Part shown: positions 18,169-25,478 of the stretch, piece after piece
Layout: every line of letters starts with the position of its first letter
Position numbering within the stretch: position 1 is the stretch's first letter
Source of the DNA: Afipia clevelandensis ATCC 49720
GTDB lineage: Bacteria; Pseudomonadota; Alphaproteobacteria; Rhizobiales; Xanthobacteraceae
DNA length: 64,000 bases
Assembly: GCF_000336555.1 (NCBI RefSeq)
Contig: NZ_KB375281.1
Coordinates: 1,785,578-1,849,577, forward strand
Direction: 5' to 3'
Notes under the pieces: model-generated
Database searches by the model: none
Seen by the model: only the letters and a program-made list of their open reading frames with translations
Told to the model about the DNA's origin: nothing
Made by a program: the position numbers and the translations under genes

Positions 18169-18318
18169 TTATCCGGCCGGACCGGCCTTCAACTTACCGA
18201 TTTCCGTCTCGACAAATTCAAGCGCTGCATTCCATCCCCTTGGATATCCCCAATCCTCATGCTGCTTCTGCATGTGGTTGGACTTCAGCGTTTTCTCTAG
18301 GCGTTCAAGCTCGGTCAT
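18169..18318 (-). CDS. Small early phage protein, 49 aa
   Basis: The ATG at 18318 (MTELERLEKTLKSNHMQKQH) shares ATGA with the stop of the replication gene and has GAGGTG upstream, so it is preferred over the longer frame starting at 18363. Helical N-terminus, then EDWGYPRGWNAALEFVETEI. Unknown function. Confidence 0.6.
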   Translation of the reverse strand: MTELERLEKTLKSNHMQKQHEDWGYPRGWNAALEFVETEIGKLKAGPAG

Positions 18319-19169
18319 GCTGGCACCTCGTATCCGGGCGGCCACCTCGATGGGAATCGCCAACCGCCACGACTGTTGCGCGGGAATGTTTTGCCGGTTT
18401 TCTTCTTGCCGTATTCATCCCAAGCAGCGAGCTCAGCTTCGCCGGTCACCTCGACCAAACCATCTGATGCGCCGGGCGAGCTCGAGACGGGTGGCGACCT
18501 GCCAAGCCTCTCAGCCGCCCCAATAAACCAATTCCGTTCAGCGGCGATCCAATCGACACACCGCCGGTCATTCTGCTTGGCGTGGTTACAGAACCGCTGA
18601 TGCTCTCGAGCGGACTCTGATCCGGTAAGCCCCTGCGCTTCGCCATATGCGCGGATAGCATCCGGCATCGGGTAGTTGTCTGGCAGTGGGGTCTGTACGC
18701 CCTTCCTGGTTTTACGTTCAATAGATCGAGCTCGCGGCGCGTCAGCGTCCGCGCTGATACTAGGTACTAGGTCCATGGTACTAGGTACTAGGTCAGCATC
18801 GGATGCTCGCGAATCCTCGCGAGGACTCGTAGAAGGCTCGCGATACGGCGGCAACCGGGATGGCGACGGCCTGTCAATCTTCTGATGCTCGAGCCACTTA
18901 ACGATCTCGAGGTACTGCGACCCATCAACCTCATAACGGCGAATAGCGCCAGCCCGCTCGAGCTCATCAAGCCATCGGTCTACCAGCTTCTTGGCGTCGT
19001 CGTCGTATGGGTAGAGAAGGCTCGCGAGCATTCGCGAGGCTGCGCGAGCCCTCCCGGCGTCATCCACAATGGTCCAAAGCTGAACAAACAGAAGCCTGGC
19101 ATCTCTCGAGAGTCTACCTACTGTCTCTGATTGAGGAAATTCGGGCTTTATTGTCCTTATGCGGGCCAT
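18315..19169 (-). CDS. Phage replication protein with winged-helix N-terminus
   Basis: 284 residues from the ATG at 19169 (MARIRTIKPEFPQSETVGRL). The first 95 residues (TIKPEFPQSETVGRLSRDAR, then FVQLWTIVDDAGRARA and WLDELERAGAIRRYEVDG) form the winged-helix domain typical of phage replication initiators. A variable, charged linker (115-165) leads to a C-terminal part with FCNHAKQNDRRCVDWIAAER, seen in helicase-loader-like proteins. It lies next to DnaA-, GapR- and SSB-like genes. The start overlaps the DUF559 gene by one base. Confidence 0.75.
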   Translation of the reverse strand: MARIRTIKPEFPQSETVGRLSRDARLLFVQLWTIVDDAGRARAASRMLASLLYPYDDDAKKLVDRWLDELERAGAIRRYEVDGSQYLEIVKWLEHQKIDRPSPSRLPPYREPSTSPREDSRASDADLVPSTMDLVPSISADADAPRARSIERKTRKGVQTPLPDNYPMPDAIRAYGEAQGLTGSESAREHQRFCNHAKQNDRRCVDWIAAERNWFIGAAERLGRSPPVSSSPGASDGLVEVTGEAELAAWDEYGKKKTGKTFPRNSRGGWRFPSRWPPGYEVPA

Positions 19170-19693
19170 CAAGCACCCCACGTTTGCTTAAGCGCGTCAA
19201 GAACTTCCCGCACGCACTTGAGTGGGTCACGATAGAGCTCAGAGCCGGTGAAGCGCAGGATAGAGTAGCCTGCCGCCTGAGTCTCTCGGTCCCTCGATCT
19301 ATCTCGAGCGGCTTGCTCCTTGGTTCTTTCATGGAATTGGTGGCCGTCACACTCGACGATCATCTTCCTGCTAGAAAGCGATGGAACGGACAAAACAAAA
19401 TCCGCTCTCCACGAAAGTTCGCTCTTTTGATACTCGAGAAGGATAACCCCATGCTTGTTGACCTGGGCGATATCCTGCTCTGATAGATCGCGGCCGCCGT
19501 AGCGCACAACAACCGAGGAGAACCCCTCGTACTCCCAGCTGTGCAAATCCACAAACGACCAAAGCCCTATGCAGAATATCCGCTCAATCGGGCTGGCGAT
19601 TCCGCCCTGCCAGTTCTCGAACGCCATAAGCGTATTGCTGGCCACCAGCTCTGCCAGTTGCTCGCATAGCTTCTCAATCCCCCCGGCGCTCAT
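19169..19693 (-). CDS. DUF559 endonuclease-like protein (PD-(D/E)XK fold)
   Basis: 174 residues. The C-terminal half holds the DUF559 core: RADFVLSVPSLSSRKMIVEC, then DGHQFHERTKEQAARDRSRD and the AGYSILRFTGSEL finish. The acidic residue of RADF and the E-x-D of VECDG are the likely metal ligands, as in Vsr-like nucleases. The N-terminal half is unlike standalone DUF559 proteins and may bind a partner. It lies between the GapR-like gene and the replication gene. Confidence 0.8.
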   Translation of the reverse strand: MSAGGIEKLCEQLAELVASNTLMAFENWQGGIASPIERIFCIGLWSFVDLHSWEYEGFSSVVVRYGGRDLSEQDIAQVNKHGVILLEYQKSELSWRADFVLSVPSLSSRKMIVECDGHQFHERTKEQAARDRSRDRETQAAGYSILRFTGSELYRDPLKCVREVLDALKQTWGA

Positions 19694-19944
19694 TACAGCA
19701 TTCCCAGTGAGGCCATATAAAGGTCCACGTCGGCCTCGAGCTCAGCAATCTTTTTGGCATCAGCTCGTTGCCTACGAACGATCACGCGCACCGCCTTCGA
19801 GTTGAAACCAGCGGATTGCGCCTCGGCGTACACGTCGCGGATATCATCACCGATAGCCTTCTTGTCGTCCTCGAGGCGATTAATGCGACTAACGATGCTC
19901 GCAAGCTGGTCTTTAGCGATGGAGTTATGTCCGATCTCATTCAT
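19693..19944 (-). CDS. GapR-like DNA-binding protein (DUF2312)
   Basis: 83 residues. The sequence DQLASIVSRINRLEDDKKAI, followed by DIRDVYAEAQSAGFNSKAVR and a final short helix, is the DUF2312/GapR family. Host GapR binds overtwisted DNA ahead of forks and is essential in Caulobacter. The phage copy overlaps the DnaA domain IV gene by eight bases and the DUF559 gene by one base. It probably acts in phage replication or on the host nucleoid. Confidence 0.88.
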   Translation of the reverse strand: MNEIGHNSIAKDQLASIVSRINRLEDDKKAIGDDIRDVYAEAQSAGFNSKAVRVIVRRQRADAKKIAELEADVDLYMASLGML

Positions 19945-20419
19945 GCTTTGCCCCTAGCTTGATAGTGATAAGTTCAATATCCCGTGCAATCGGGTGGCGC
20001 AGAGCGATCATCTTTTCGACCGAATTGACGCAACTAAGAATCGTGGTGTGATCGCGGTTGCCGAACATCCGCCCGATGGCCGGGCAAGATTGAACAGTGA
20101 GATTTTTGCAGAGATAGATTGCCGTTGCGCGCGGCAAATAATGCGCGTGATTTCGACGGCTGCTCTCCATGTACATGTGCGGAACGTGGAAGTGCTCGCA
20201 AACCGCCCTCTGAATATCCTTAATGGAGAGGCGAATGTCGGGGCCATCCAAGAGCGACCATGCCTCACAAAACCATTCCTGTGCAGTCGGTGCGCGCGGC
20301 GGCTGCCGCCGAAACTTCTCTCTGCGCTGCTTCGCAACAGGCACCTTTGCTGGCCAAAGCCGATCCATGCGGCCCTTATGCGCGTCTGCGAATTGCCTCT
20401 GCGATGGCGTTACTTGCAT
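19937..20419 (-). CDS. DnaA domain IV (replication-origin binding domain) protein
   Basis: 160 residues. After a basic N-terminal tail (KVPVAKQRREKFRRQPPRAP), residues about 65-150 match DnaA domain IV: IKDIQRAVCEHFHVP, then PRATAIYLCKNLTVQSCPAI and the signature GRMFGNRDHTTILSCVNSVE, which includes the DHTT DnaA-box contact. There is no AAA+ domain. It could bind DnaA boxes in the phage origin or compete with host DnaA. Confidence 0.88.
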   Translation of the reverse strand: MQVTPSQRQFADAHKGRMDRLWPAKVPVAKQRREKFRRQPPRAPTAQEWFCEAWSLLDGPDIRLSIKDIQRAVCEHFHVPHMYMESSRRNHAHYLPRATAIYLCKNLTVQSCPAIGRMFGNRDHTTILSCVNSVEKMIALRHPIARDIELITIKLGAKHE

Positions 20420-20498
20420 AGTCTGCCCCGTATTTCAGTGCCGAAGATGGTGATGCGGCGCGCGGTAATGAAGCCTTTTGCTAAACTGTCCCCACTGT

Positions 20499-20876
20499 TC
20501 AACGCCTCTCGACAGTGCCGTCCATACGCTTACGCAAACCAGACGCTTTAGAACCAGGCATCGGCCTGCCCTTCTTTGGCGCGATACCGATTGACTTCAT
20601 GCGCTTGCGGCGGACAATGGATTTCTCGCGAACGTCCCTAGCGGTCTTTCCTTTGTGGTGCTCAGTTAGCCATGGCTTGAAGTTGCTCTCGCGGCGCTCG
20701 CCCCCGTTAACAATCGCGATTGTGTCTTCCAAATCCCAGCGCTCACCGGCCAGAATCTTTCGATTGCAGCCGCACTGACAGCGCCCGTCGTACCGATCAA
20801 ACACGCGAAGCCTAACCCGAGGCGGAGGATTGCTGTCTGGCGTCTTTCCGATCCATTCTGGTACGCTGCGGCTCAT
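20499..20876 (-). CDS. HNH endonuclease
   Basis: 125 residues from the ATG at 20876 (MSRSVPEWIGKTPDSNPPPR), which shares ATGA with the upstream stop. The HNH region has FDRYDGRCQCGCNRKI (zinc Cys), then RWDLEDTIAIVNGGERRESN and LTEHHKGKTARD. The C-terminus is very basic. Small HNH proteins of this type near phage replication genes may process DNA; this one is in the early operon rather than beside the terminase. Confidence 0.82.
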   Translation of the reverse strand: MSRSVPEWIGKTPDSNPPPRVRLRVFDRYDGRCQCGCNRKILAGERWDLEDTIAIVNGGERRESNFKPWLTEHHKGKTARDVREKSIVRRKRMKSIGIAPKKGRPMPGSKASGLRKRMDGTVERR

Positions 20877-21208
20877 ACACGCGCCCTCGTATTTGAGGAC
20901 TGCGTGCGCCATGCGTCTATCTTCGCGTCTGCGGCGGCGCGCAGGAACCTATGCCCTTCATCCTCAAGCACCGCCTGCTTAATGGCGTCGAGGTGCGCGA
21001 TGTAACGCGGATCGGCATATGCTTCGCGCTCCTGAAGAACGGCAGACTTGTCGCCGTGTTCCTTCATCAACTGCGCCTTGATGACCTTGCGATATTCTTC
21101 CACGTAGACGCGATCTGCTCGCGCCTGTGCAGCATCCCTCGCGTTATCGCGGAGATAGTCCAACGCCCTGTCGATCTCGTCGTCAGTGATGTGGGAGCGG
21201 TTTGTCAT
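20873..21208 (-). CDS. Conserved phage protein next to SSB, 111 aa
   Basis: Highly helical and charged: ITDDEIDRALDYLRDNARDA, then ADRVYVEEYRKVIKAQLMKE and LDAIKQAVLEDEGHRFLRAA. It abuts the ssb gene (stop and start share one base) and overlaps the HNH gene. Proteins of this kind often accompany SSB and annealing proteins in alphaproteobacterial phages. Role unknown. Confidence 0.65.
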   Translation of the reverse strand: MTNRSHITDDEIDRALDYLRDNARDAAQARADRVYVEEYRKVIKAQLMKEHGDKSAVLQEREAYADPRYIAHLDAIKQAVLEDEGHRFLRAAADAKIDAWRTQSSNTRARV

Positions 21209-21627
21209 CAGAACGGCACATCATCGTTCATGTCGTCGCCTTTGCCAGCAACCCGGCTTGGTGGTGCATTATCCGACTTGCCGTCCAGCATCGTGAGCGC
21301 GCCTCCATAAGCCTGGATCGCGACCTCGGTTGAGTAGCGATCCTTGCCATCCTTGTCGGTCCATTTGCGAGTCTGAAGGCTGCCCTCGATATAGACCTTC
21401 GATCCCTTGCGTAGGTATTGCTCGGCGACCTTGCAGATCGGCTCCGAAAAAATGACGACCGTGTGCCACTCGGTCTTTTCCTTGCGCTCGCCGGTTGATT
21501 TGTCCCGCCATGTCTCAGACGTAGCGATGCGGAGGTTCGCAATCGGCCTGCCATCCTGCGTGCGCTTGATTTCAGGATCGGCCCCGAGGTTGCCGATAAG
21601 AATTACCTTGTTCACTGATGCTGCCAT
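21208..21627 (-). CDS. ssb: Single-stranded DNA-binding protein
   Basis: 139 residues. The OB fold starts [20 protein letters not shown] and includes [20 protein letters not shown] and [15 protein letters not shown]. The acidic tail ends MNDDVPF, the partner-binding C-terminus of bacterial SSBs. It lies directly behind the annealing-protein gene, with the start overlapping its stop. It coats single strands during phage recombination and replication. Confidence 0.95.
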   Translation of the reverse strand: MAASVNKVILIGNLGADPEIKRTQDGRPIANLRIATSETWRDKSTGERKEKTEWHTVVIFSEPICKVAEQYLRKGSKVYIEGSLQTRKWTDKDGKDRYSTEVAIQAYGGALTMLDGKSDNAPPSRVAGKGDDMNDDVPF

Positions 21628-22379
21628 TAGCCTGCCATCCTCATGTCATCGCCACGCGCGAGATTGCGCAGCCCGTTGATTTGCTCTGCGTACACTCCGC
21701 GCAGCATTTCCTGCCAATCAGGCTTGAGGTCCGCGAGACGGTTTTTGTTCTTCTCAGCCCACTCCTGCAGCTCGATAATCGAGCCAGTGGCGTGGATTTC
21801 CTTCTGCAGCGCTTCAAAAATCGGGCGCTGGTCCTTCACCGGCAACTTCCGACCGGCCCCAGGATCGGCAAGCGGGATATTGTCGATAGGCTCGCCATTC
21901 GGGCCGAACTCAGTTTTCGGCAGAATATCCTCCGGGCGCGTGACATGAGGATTCTGGCGGCGCTCTTCGGAAAACTCGTCCGCTTCGGCCTCGGAGTACG
22001 CAGAGCCGTGCAGATTAAGCAGCTTCAAGATCACGCGATCCTTCGCCCGCTTTTCCGCCATGGCGTAGACGTATCCGGCCTGCTTCCCGGTAACCTTGTA
22101 GTTTCCGCCGATCACGCCATCGCGAGCAATGAGGGCTTCACCGATGGACCATTCCATCTGCTCACCCAGCTTGCCGAACACAACGAGAGCGGCGACGCCT
22201 TTCTCGCTGTTGCATTCGAGCATTGCCGGGCGCTCCCATGTGATGCCAGCCTTTGCGGCGACACGCTCAAGCGCCTTGTGCTTCACAACCCACGTTGAGC
22301 CGTGGACTTCCCACACGTCATCGCGGGGTACGTCCCACTTCTTCATGAAGTCGATCAATTCCTGTGAAGGGCGACCCAT
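21627..22379 (-). CDS. Putative single-strand annealing/recombination protein
   Basis: 250 residues. The block [20 protein letters not shown], followed by [16 protein letters not shown], is recurrent in phage proteins encoded next to ssb and is reminiscent of Rad52/Sak-type annealing proteins. The middle ([20 protein letters not shown]) also fits that pattern. Its place upstream of ssb and downstream of rusA supports a recombination role. Family assignment is tentative. Confidence 0.55.
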   Translation of the reverse strand: MGRPSQELIDFMKKWDVPRDDVWEVHGSTWVVKHKALERVAAKAGITWERPAMLECNSEKGVAALVVFGKLGEQMEWSIGEALIARDGVIGGNYKVTGKQAGYVYAMAEKRAKDRVILKLLNLHGSAYSEAEADEFSEERRQNPHVTRPEDILPKTEFGPNGEPIDNIPLADPGAGRKLPVKDQRPIFEALQKEIHATGSIIELQEWAEKNKNRLADLKPDWQEMLRGVYAEQINGLRNLARGDDMRMAG

Positions 22380-22612
22380 TATGAAACCCTCCGCATGCTG
22401 CGGCTTACCAGAATGTCCGAAAGCAGCCAGTTGATTGAATTGCGGATCGCGGTGATCTCCGCTTCATCCTGCGTGACAAGCGAGCGGCCTTCTGCGTCGT
22501 TGTAGAGCTTGACCAGATCGTCCACGTCCTCGCGCATGTCGTGCAGCAAGTTGCCGATGCGAGCGTGTGTAATAGCTCGCCTCCCAACCGGCTGGTGTTC
22601 CTCGATACTCAT
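22379..22612 (-). CDS. Small early phage protein, 77 aa
   Basis: Helical, acidic: RIGNLLHDMREDVDDLVKLY then ITAIRNSINWLLSDILVSRS. Its stop and the start of the annealing-protein gene share a base. It may be an accessory of the recombination genes; no family recognised. Confidence 0.6.
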   Translation of the reverse strand: MSIEEHQPVGRRAITHARIGNLLHDMREDVDDLVKLYNDAEGRSLVTQDEAEITAIRNSINWLLSDILVSRSMRRVS

Positions 22613-22631
22613 GCTGATCTCCCTTCAGCGG

Positions 22632-23027
22632 TTACGACTTGGAAACTGGAATGATTTGAACCCGTGCGCCGGTCACAGCTTTTGACCAGCCGAGTGCAAT
22701 AGCCCGGACAATCGTGTTGTCGTCAGACTCAATGACCTTGTGTTCAACGAGCAAATCGGTCGGGGCTTTCTCAAGATTGCCAATGTCGCGCTTGCGCCGA
22801 TCCTGGCCCTCCTGAAACAGATACTTGAGAATGACAGGGCCTTTGATCGAGCGCGGGCGCTGCGCCTTCAGCGACCATCCAGCCTCTTGCCGCCAGTCGG
22901 CATAACGTGCGGACGGAATCCTGCCCTTCGTTACATTAATGAAAAGGTTGTTTGTGCTAGGCGGAAACGGCAAGTTGATAACAACTGCCCTTTCCAGATC
23001 AGCGGCCATCTCGAAATAATCCATCAC
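22632..23027 (-). CDS. rusA: RusA-type Holliday junction resolvase
   Basis: 131 residues. The N-terminus (NLPFPPSTNNLFINVTKGRI) and the catalytic segment DRRKRDIGNLEKAPTDLLVE followed by IESDDNTIV carry the conserved Asp residues of RusA. The enzyme cuts four-way junctions left by recombination. It overlaps the upstream small gene by four bases. The MM start leaves either ATG possible. Confidence 0.92.
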   Translation of the reverse strand: MMDYFEMAADLERAVVINLPFPPSTNNLFINVTKGRIPSARYADWRQEAGWSLKAQRPRSIKGPVILKYLFQEGQDRRKRDIGNLEKAPTDLLVEHKVIESDDNTIVRAIALGWSKAVTGARVQIIPVSKS

Positions 23028-23206
23028 GCCCGCGCCTCCACATAGCCGTATTCAATCTCTGCACCGCGAGCGATGAGGATTTTGAGCTGCTCATGATTGA
23101 CGATTGCGCGCACAAGCTGACCGTCTGGCGTCTGCACGTTGATAACCGGCTGGCCCGGCGTCGGCTCCGTGAGATAGCAAAGCAATGCGTGAGGAAACTC
23201 GCTCAT
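23024..23206 (-). CDS. Small early phage protein, 60 aa
   Basis: Sequence MSEFPHALLCYLTEPTPGQP, then VINVQTPDGQLVRAIVNHEQ, looks like a small beta-rich fold. It is linked by four-base overlaps to rusA and to the TSCPD-like gene. Unknown function. Confidence 0.6.
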   Translation of the reverse strand: MSEFPHALLCYLTEPTPGQPVINVQTPDGQLVRAIVNHEQLKILIARGAEIEYGYVEARA

Positions 23207-23505
23207 CCCATCACCATGTCATCAAGAACAACACCAAGCGGCGATGCTGGTTGACCGTCAGGGTTGCGAACCATTGAGTGCGCCAGCTCGTGCGGCTTCA
23301 CTCCGCTCTGCAATGCGATTGAGATTGACGTTGAAGCATCGCTCATCATCGCTTCAATGACCGAGCCAGCCTTCCCGCCCGACAGGAACAACTCCTTGAT
23401 CTTTCCGCCGTCATCGCGGCCATAAGAAGCGGTGAAGTTGACGCCCGCGTGCTGAAACTCGAAAGTCTCATTGAATCGGCGATTTGGAAGGCGCTGGCGG
23501 GTCAT
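23203..23505 (-). CDS. TSCPD-like domain protein
   Basis: 100 residues. TRQRLPNRRFNETFEFQHAG starts a compact domain in which GGKIKELFLSGGKAGSVIEA, ISIALQSGVKPHELAHSM and ASPLGVVLDDMV follow the pattern of TSCPD domains, which occur at the ends of class II ribonucleotide reductases and as standalone proteins in alphaproteobacteria and their phages. The catalytic reductase is not encoded here. It may modulate host nucleotide metabolism; that is inference. Confidence 0.7.
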   Translation of the reverse strand: MTRQRLPNRRFNETFEFQHAGVNFTASYGRDDGGKIKELFLSGGKAGSVIEAMMSDASTSISIALQSGVKPHELAHSMVRNPDGQPASPLGVVLDDMVMG

Positions 23506-23888
23506 GCTGATGCACTCTCACCCGCAAAGCTAAAAATTGGCTTAGTCGAAAGCGTGTTTTTGATTAAGCTTCCTGACTCCGGTGTAAGCTCGTATCCCTC
23601 GCCCCACACCGTTTTGATCTCAATGCCGTATGGCTTGAGCTTCTTTCTAAGCTTGCAAATGTAGACCTTGACCAGATCGCGGTCTGTAGCGTTGCCATTA
23701 CTCGCAGCGAAGCGAATGGCCTCTTCCTGCCGGAAGAAATTCTGACCCGTGTAGAGACAATTCAACGCCCGTTGTTCAGCGCCCGTCAGCCCCCACTCGC
23801 GTGGAAAATCATGCTTCATGCCAGCGATCGATTGCCGTAGCTGCCGGTTCTCTTCTTCCAGATATTCGACGCGCTCATGAATGTTCAT
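23502..23888 (-). CDS. CtrA/OmpR-type winged-helix DNA-binding protein without receiver domain
   Basis: 128 residues. Residues 1-28 (NIHERVEYLEEENRQLRQSI) form a coiled coil. Residues about 33-108 are a PhoB/CtrA-type winged helix: WGLTGAEQRALNCLYTGQ, then the recognition helix DLVKVYICKLRKKLKPYG and the wing IKTVWGEGYEL. The ICKLRKKL and TVWG.GY segments closely resemble host CtrA. There is no phosphorylatable receiver domain, so binding would be independent of the host phosphorelay. Confidence 0.85.
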   Translation of the reverse strand: MNIHERVEYLEEENRQLRQSIAGMKHDFPREWGLTGAEQRALNCLYTGQNFFRQEEAIRFAASNGNATDRDLVKVYICKLRKKLKPYGIEIKTVWGEGYELTPESGSLIKNTLSTKPIFSFAGESASA

Positions 23889-24241
23889 TGCCGCCCCTCC
23901 AATGCTGAAAGCCCCACGGGTGGATCACCAAAGAACGCGCCGGTCAGATCGCGATGAGGCATGGCCTCGCGCCGGTCACGATCAGCGAGCATTTCTGGCG
24001 TTGGCCTGGCAATCGGCAGAGCAATGTCGGCCTTTGGCTTCCCGTAATGAGTATTCCGCCACTCACGCTTGCGGTCGCGGTTGATCTGCCGTTCCTCTGG
24101 CGTCATCGCGTCCCATTTGAAGCGATTGACTATCGTGTTGTACTTGCGGCCCATAGCAACCGCGATCTGGTTGAACGTCAGCCCCTGCTTCCTCAGTTGG
24201 TATGCGCGCTTCACTTCATCTTCGGACATGACCTGTCTCAT
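23885..24241 (-). CDS. HTH DNA-binding early protein, 118 aa
   Basis: The ATG at 24241 (MRQVMSEDEVKRAYQLRKQG) shares ATGA with the stop of a tiny upstream ORF and is preferred over a longer frame from 24322. The N-terminus has a helix-turn-helix of resolvase/GcrA-like appearance (AYQLRKQGLTFNQIAVAMGR then KYNTIVNRFKW). A basic segment follows (EERQINRDRKREWRN). The rest is Pro-rich. It overlaps the CtrA-like gene by four bases, suggesting joint regulation. Confidence 0.65.
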   Translation of the reverse strand: MRQVMSEDEVKRAYQLRKQGLTFNQIAVAMGRKYNTIVNRFKWDAMTPEERQINRDRKREWRNTHYGKPKADIALPIARPTPEMLADRDRREAMPHRDLTGAFFGDPPVGLSALEGRQ

Positions 24242-24336
24242 GACATACTCACCATCATGCCGATAAGGACGCCGATGCTCGTCGTGATGCCCATGAGAAA
24301 TAGGGCAAGCGCAATGTCCCAAGTCCAGGTTCTCAT
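24238..24336 (-). CDS. Tiny membrane protein, 32 aa
   Basis: MRTWTWDIALALFLMGITTS, then IGVLIGMMVSMS, is one uninterrupted membrane helix. The start has GGGAG ten bases upstream, and the stop forms ATGA with the start of the next gene, the arrangement used throughout this operon. This makes it a credible gene despite its size. Function unknown. Confidence 0.55.
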   Translation of the reverse strand: MRTWTWDIALALFLMGITTSIGVLIGMMVSMS

Positions 24337-24354
24337 TGCTGATGCTCCCAGAGT

Positions 24355-24747
24355 TCAGGTGCCACCCATCGAGCGCAGACGATTAGCCGCGTCGAGCAGC
24401 GAATTAATCTCTGCGCCAAAAAAATCCGCATCTTTAGCATTGAGTCCCTCGGCTGTGATCTCGAAGCGTGACGCGAGTTGTGCGGCCTCGCGGCGTGTTG
24501 CTTCAATGCGCGCAAGTTCTGCTGCGCTCAGTACGCTCGACGCCACACTGAACTTCGGGTCTTTTACGTGCCCGTAATAAAGGCTGGTGATGTAACGAAC
24601 GGAGACGTTGGCCTTGCGAGCGGCACGGGAAAGCCAACTCTGCTTTGTGTCCGTAGGCTGAAAGGGTCCGGCTATGACGCCGATCTCATCCTTCCAGTTC
24701 ACGTTTGCGATGACATTCATCACGTTCTTGTCCTTCTTCATCACCAC
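24355..24747 (-). CDS. Early DNA-binding regulator-like protein, 130 aa
   Basis: GTG start at 24747 with GGAGAG upstream; ATGs at 24741 and 24720 are alternatives. Residues 30-70 (KQSWLSRAARKANVSVRYIT, then SLYYGHVKDPKFSVASSVL) look like a helix-turn-helix of the type found in phage Cro/CII-like proteins. The C-terminal half is helical and charged. It follows the Cro-like gene on the same strand, where lambda has cII. The comparison is positional only. Confidence 0.6.
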   Translation of the reverse strand: MVMKKDKNVMNVIANVNWKDEIGVIAGPFQPTDTKQSWLSRAARKANVSVRYITSLYYGHVKDPKFSVASSVLSAAELARIEATRREAAQLASRFEITAEGLNAKDADFFGAEINSLLDAANRLRSMGGT

Positions 24748-25202
24748 TTTGATCTCTCCATGTGTTCAGTTGCGAACCATGGATAGACAGACAGTTGACC
24801 TCAGACCGATCCTCGATGACCCGCGTTGGCGCGCGAGTGAGGAGCTACAGAATTTGTTGCGACGACCGTTAGCGCGGAAGTCAGCAACCGTGATTTGCTT
24901 GAACACTTGGATCGCGGAGAGAACGAGAAGGAGTTTTCAATGTGGTGCTGGATCGCAGGAGCAGCAGCCGTGCTGATTGCGCTCACATACTTTGGATTGA
25001 GGTGGTTCTTGCGCGGGTTGCGCTGAACGAGATTGCGACGTTGCCCCACGTCGTGATGCACGGAAGCTGCTGGCGGTATGCCCCTGCCGTCAGCAGCTTT
25101 TGAATTAAAAGCCAGCGGCGCAATGCGGAATCGAATTTCCTTGCCGCCAATTCCGTTTTGGAAATGATCTAAGGTTGCCGCTTTTGGCTGGGGGGCGACA
25201 TT
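24748..25202. other. Intergenic region, early left / right genes
   Basis: 455 bases between the start of the early regulator and a rightward gene. A rightward frame at 24,779-24,976 (MDRQTVDLRPILDDPRWRAS...) has no ribosome binding site and is uncertain. A 28-residue membrane ORF is annotated separately. Two short palindromes, GGAATCGAATTTCC and TTCCGTTTTGGAA, lie at about 25,125-25,165 before the rightward gene and could be regulator sites. Confidence 0.35.
24940..25026 (+). CDS. Tiny membrane protein, 28 aa
   Basis: MWCWIAGAAAVLIALTYFGL followed by RWFLRGLR is one membrane helix with a basic end. AAGGAG lies eight bases upstream of the ATG. The same frame is open for 32 codons before the ATG (…EVSNRDLLEHLDRGENEKEF), so a longer product from a TTG at 24895 is possible. 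Confidence 0.45.
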   Translation: MWCWIAGAAAVLIALTYFGLRWFLRGLR

Positions 25203-25478
25203 ATGAGCGAGGAAAGAATTATCGACGGCTACGACGTTCCACTGATCTACTTCGAGGCCATCGGAAACATGTTTGTCCGCAACGGCAACTTCCACATCAC
25301 CCTGATGAAGGTGCAGGACTCCCGAGAGGGCCGCGTTCTGATTCCGCAAATTGAACTGATCTGTCCGCTCGGCAACGTGCCGGGACACATCAAGGATGTT
25401 CTGAAAGCCACGAGTAAGTGGCTCACATCGCCGCCCAATCAGGAGGTCTTGGAAGCTGATCGCGTTGACCGTCATTGA
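25203..25478 (+). CDS. Phage protein convergent with cro, 91 aa
   Basis: MSEERIIDGYDVPLIYFEAI begins a plausible small protein, with GNFHITLMKVQDSREGRVLI in the middle and KATSKWLTSPPNQEVLEADR near the end. GGGGGGCG precedes the ATG. The long opposite frame is a shadow. It runs against the early operon and overlaps the end of the Cro-like gene by seven bases, so early transcripts should be antisense to it. Function unknown. Confidence 0.6.
   Translation: MSEERIIDGYDVPLIYFEAIGNMFVRNGNFHITLMKVQDSREGRVLIPQIELICPLGNVPGHIKDVLKATSKWLTSPPNQEVLEADRVDRH

Noticed and set aside
24801-25475. A 224-codon minus-strand frame opposite 25,203-25,478
   Set aside because: Val/His/Asp-rich shadow pattern; no ribosome site; the plus frame looks like a normal protein.
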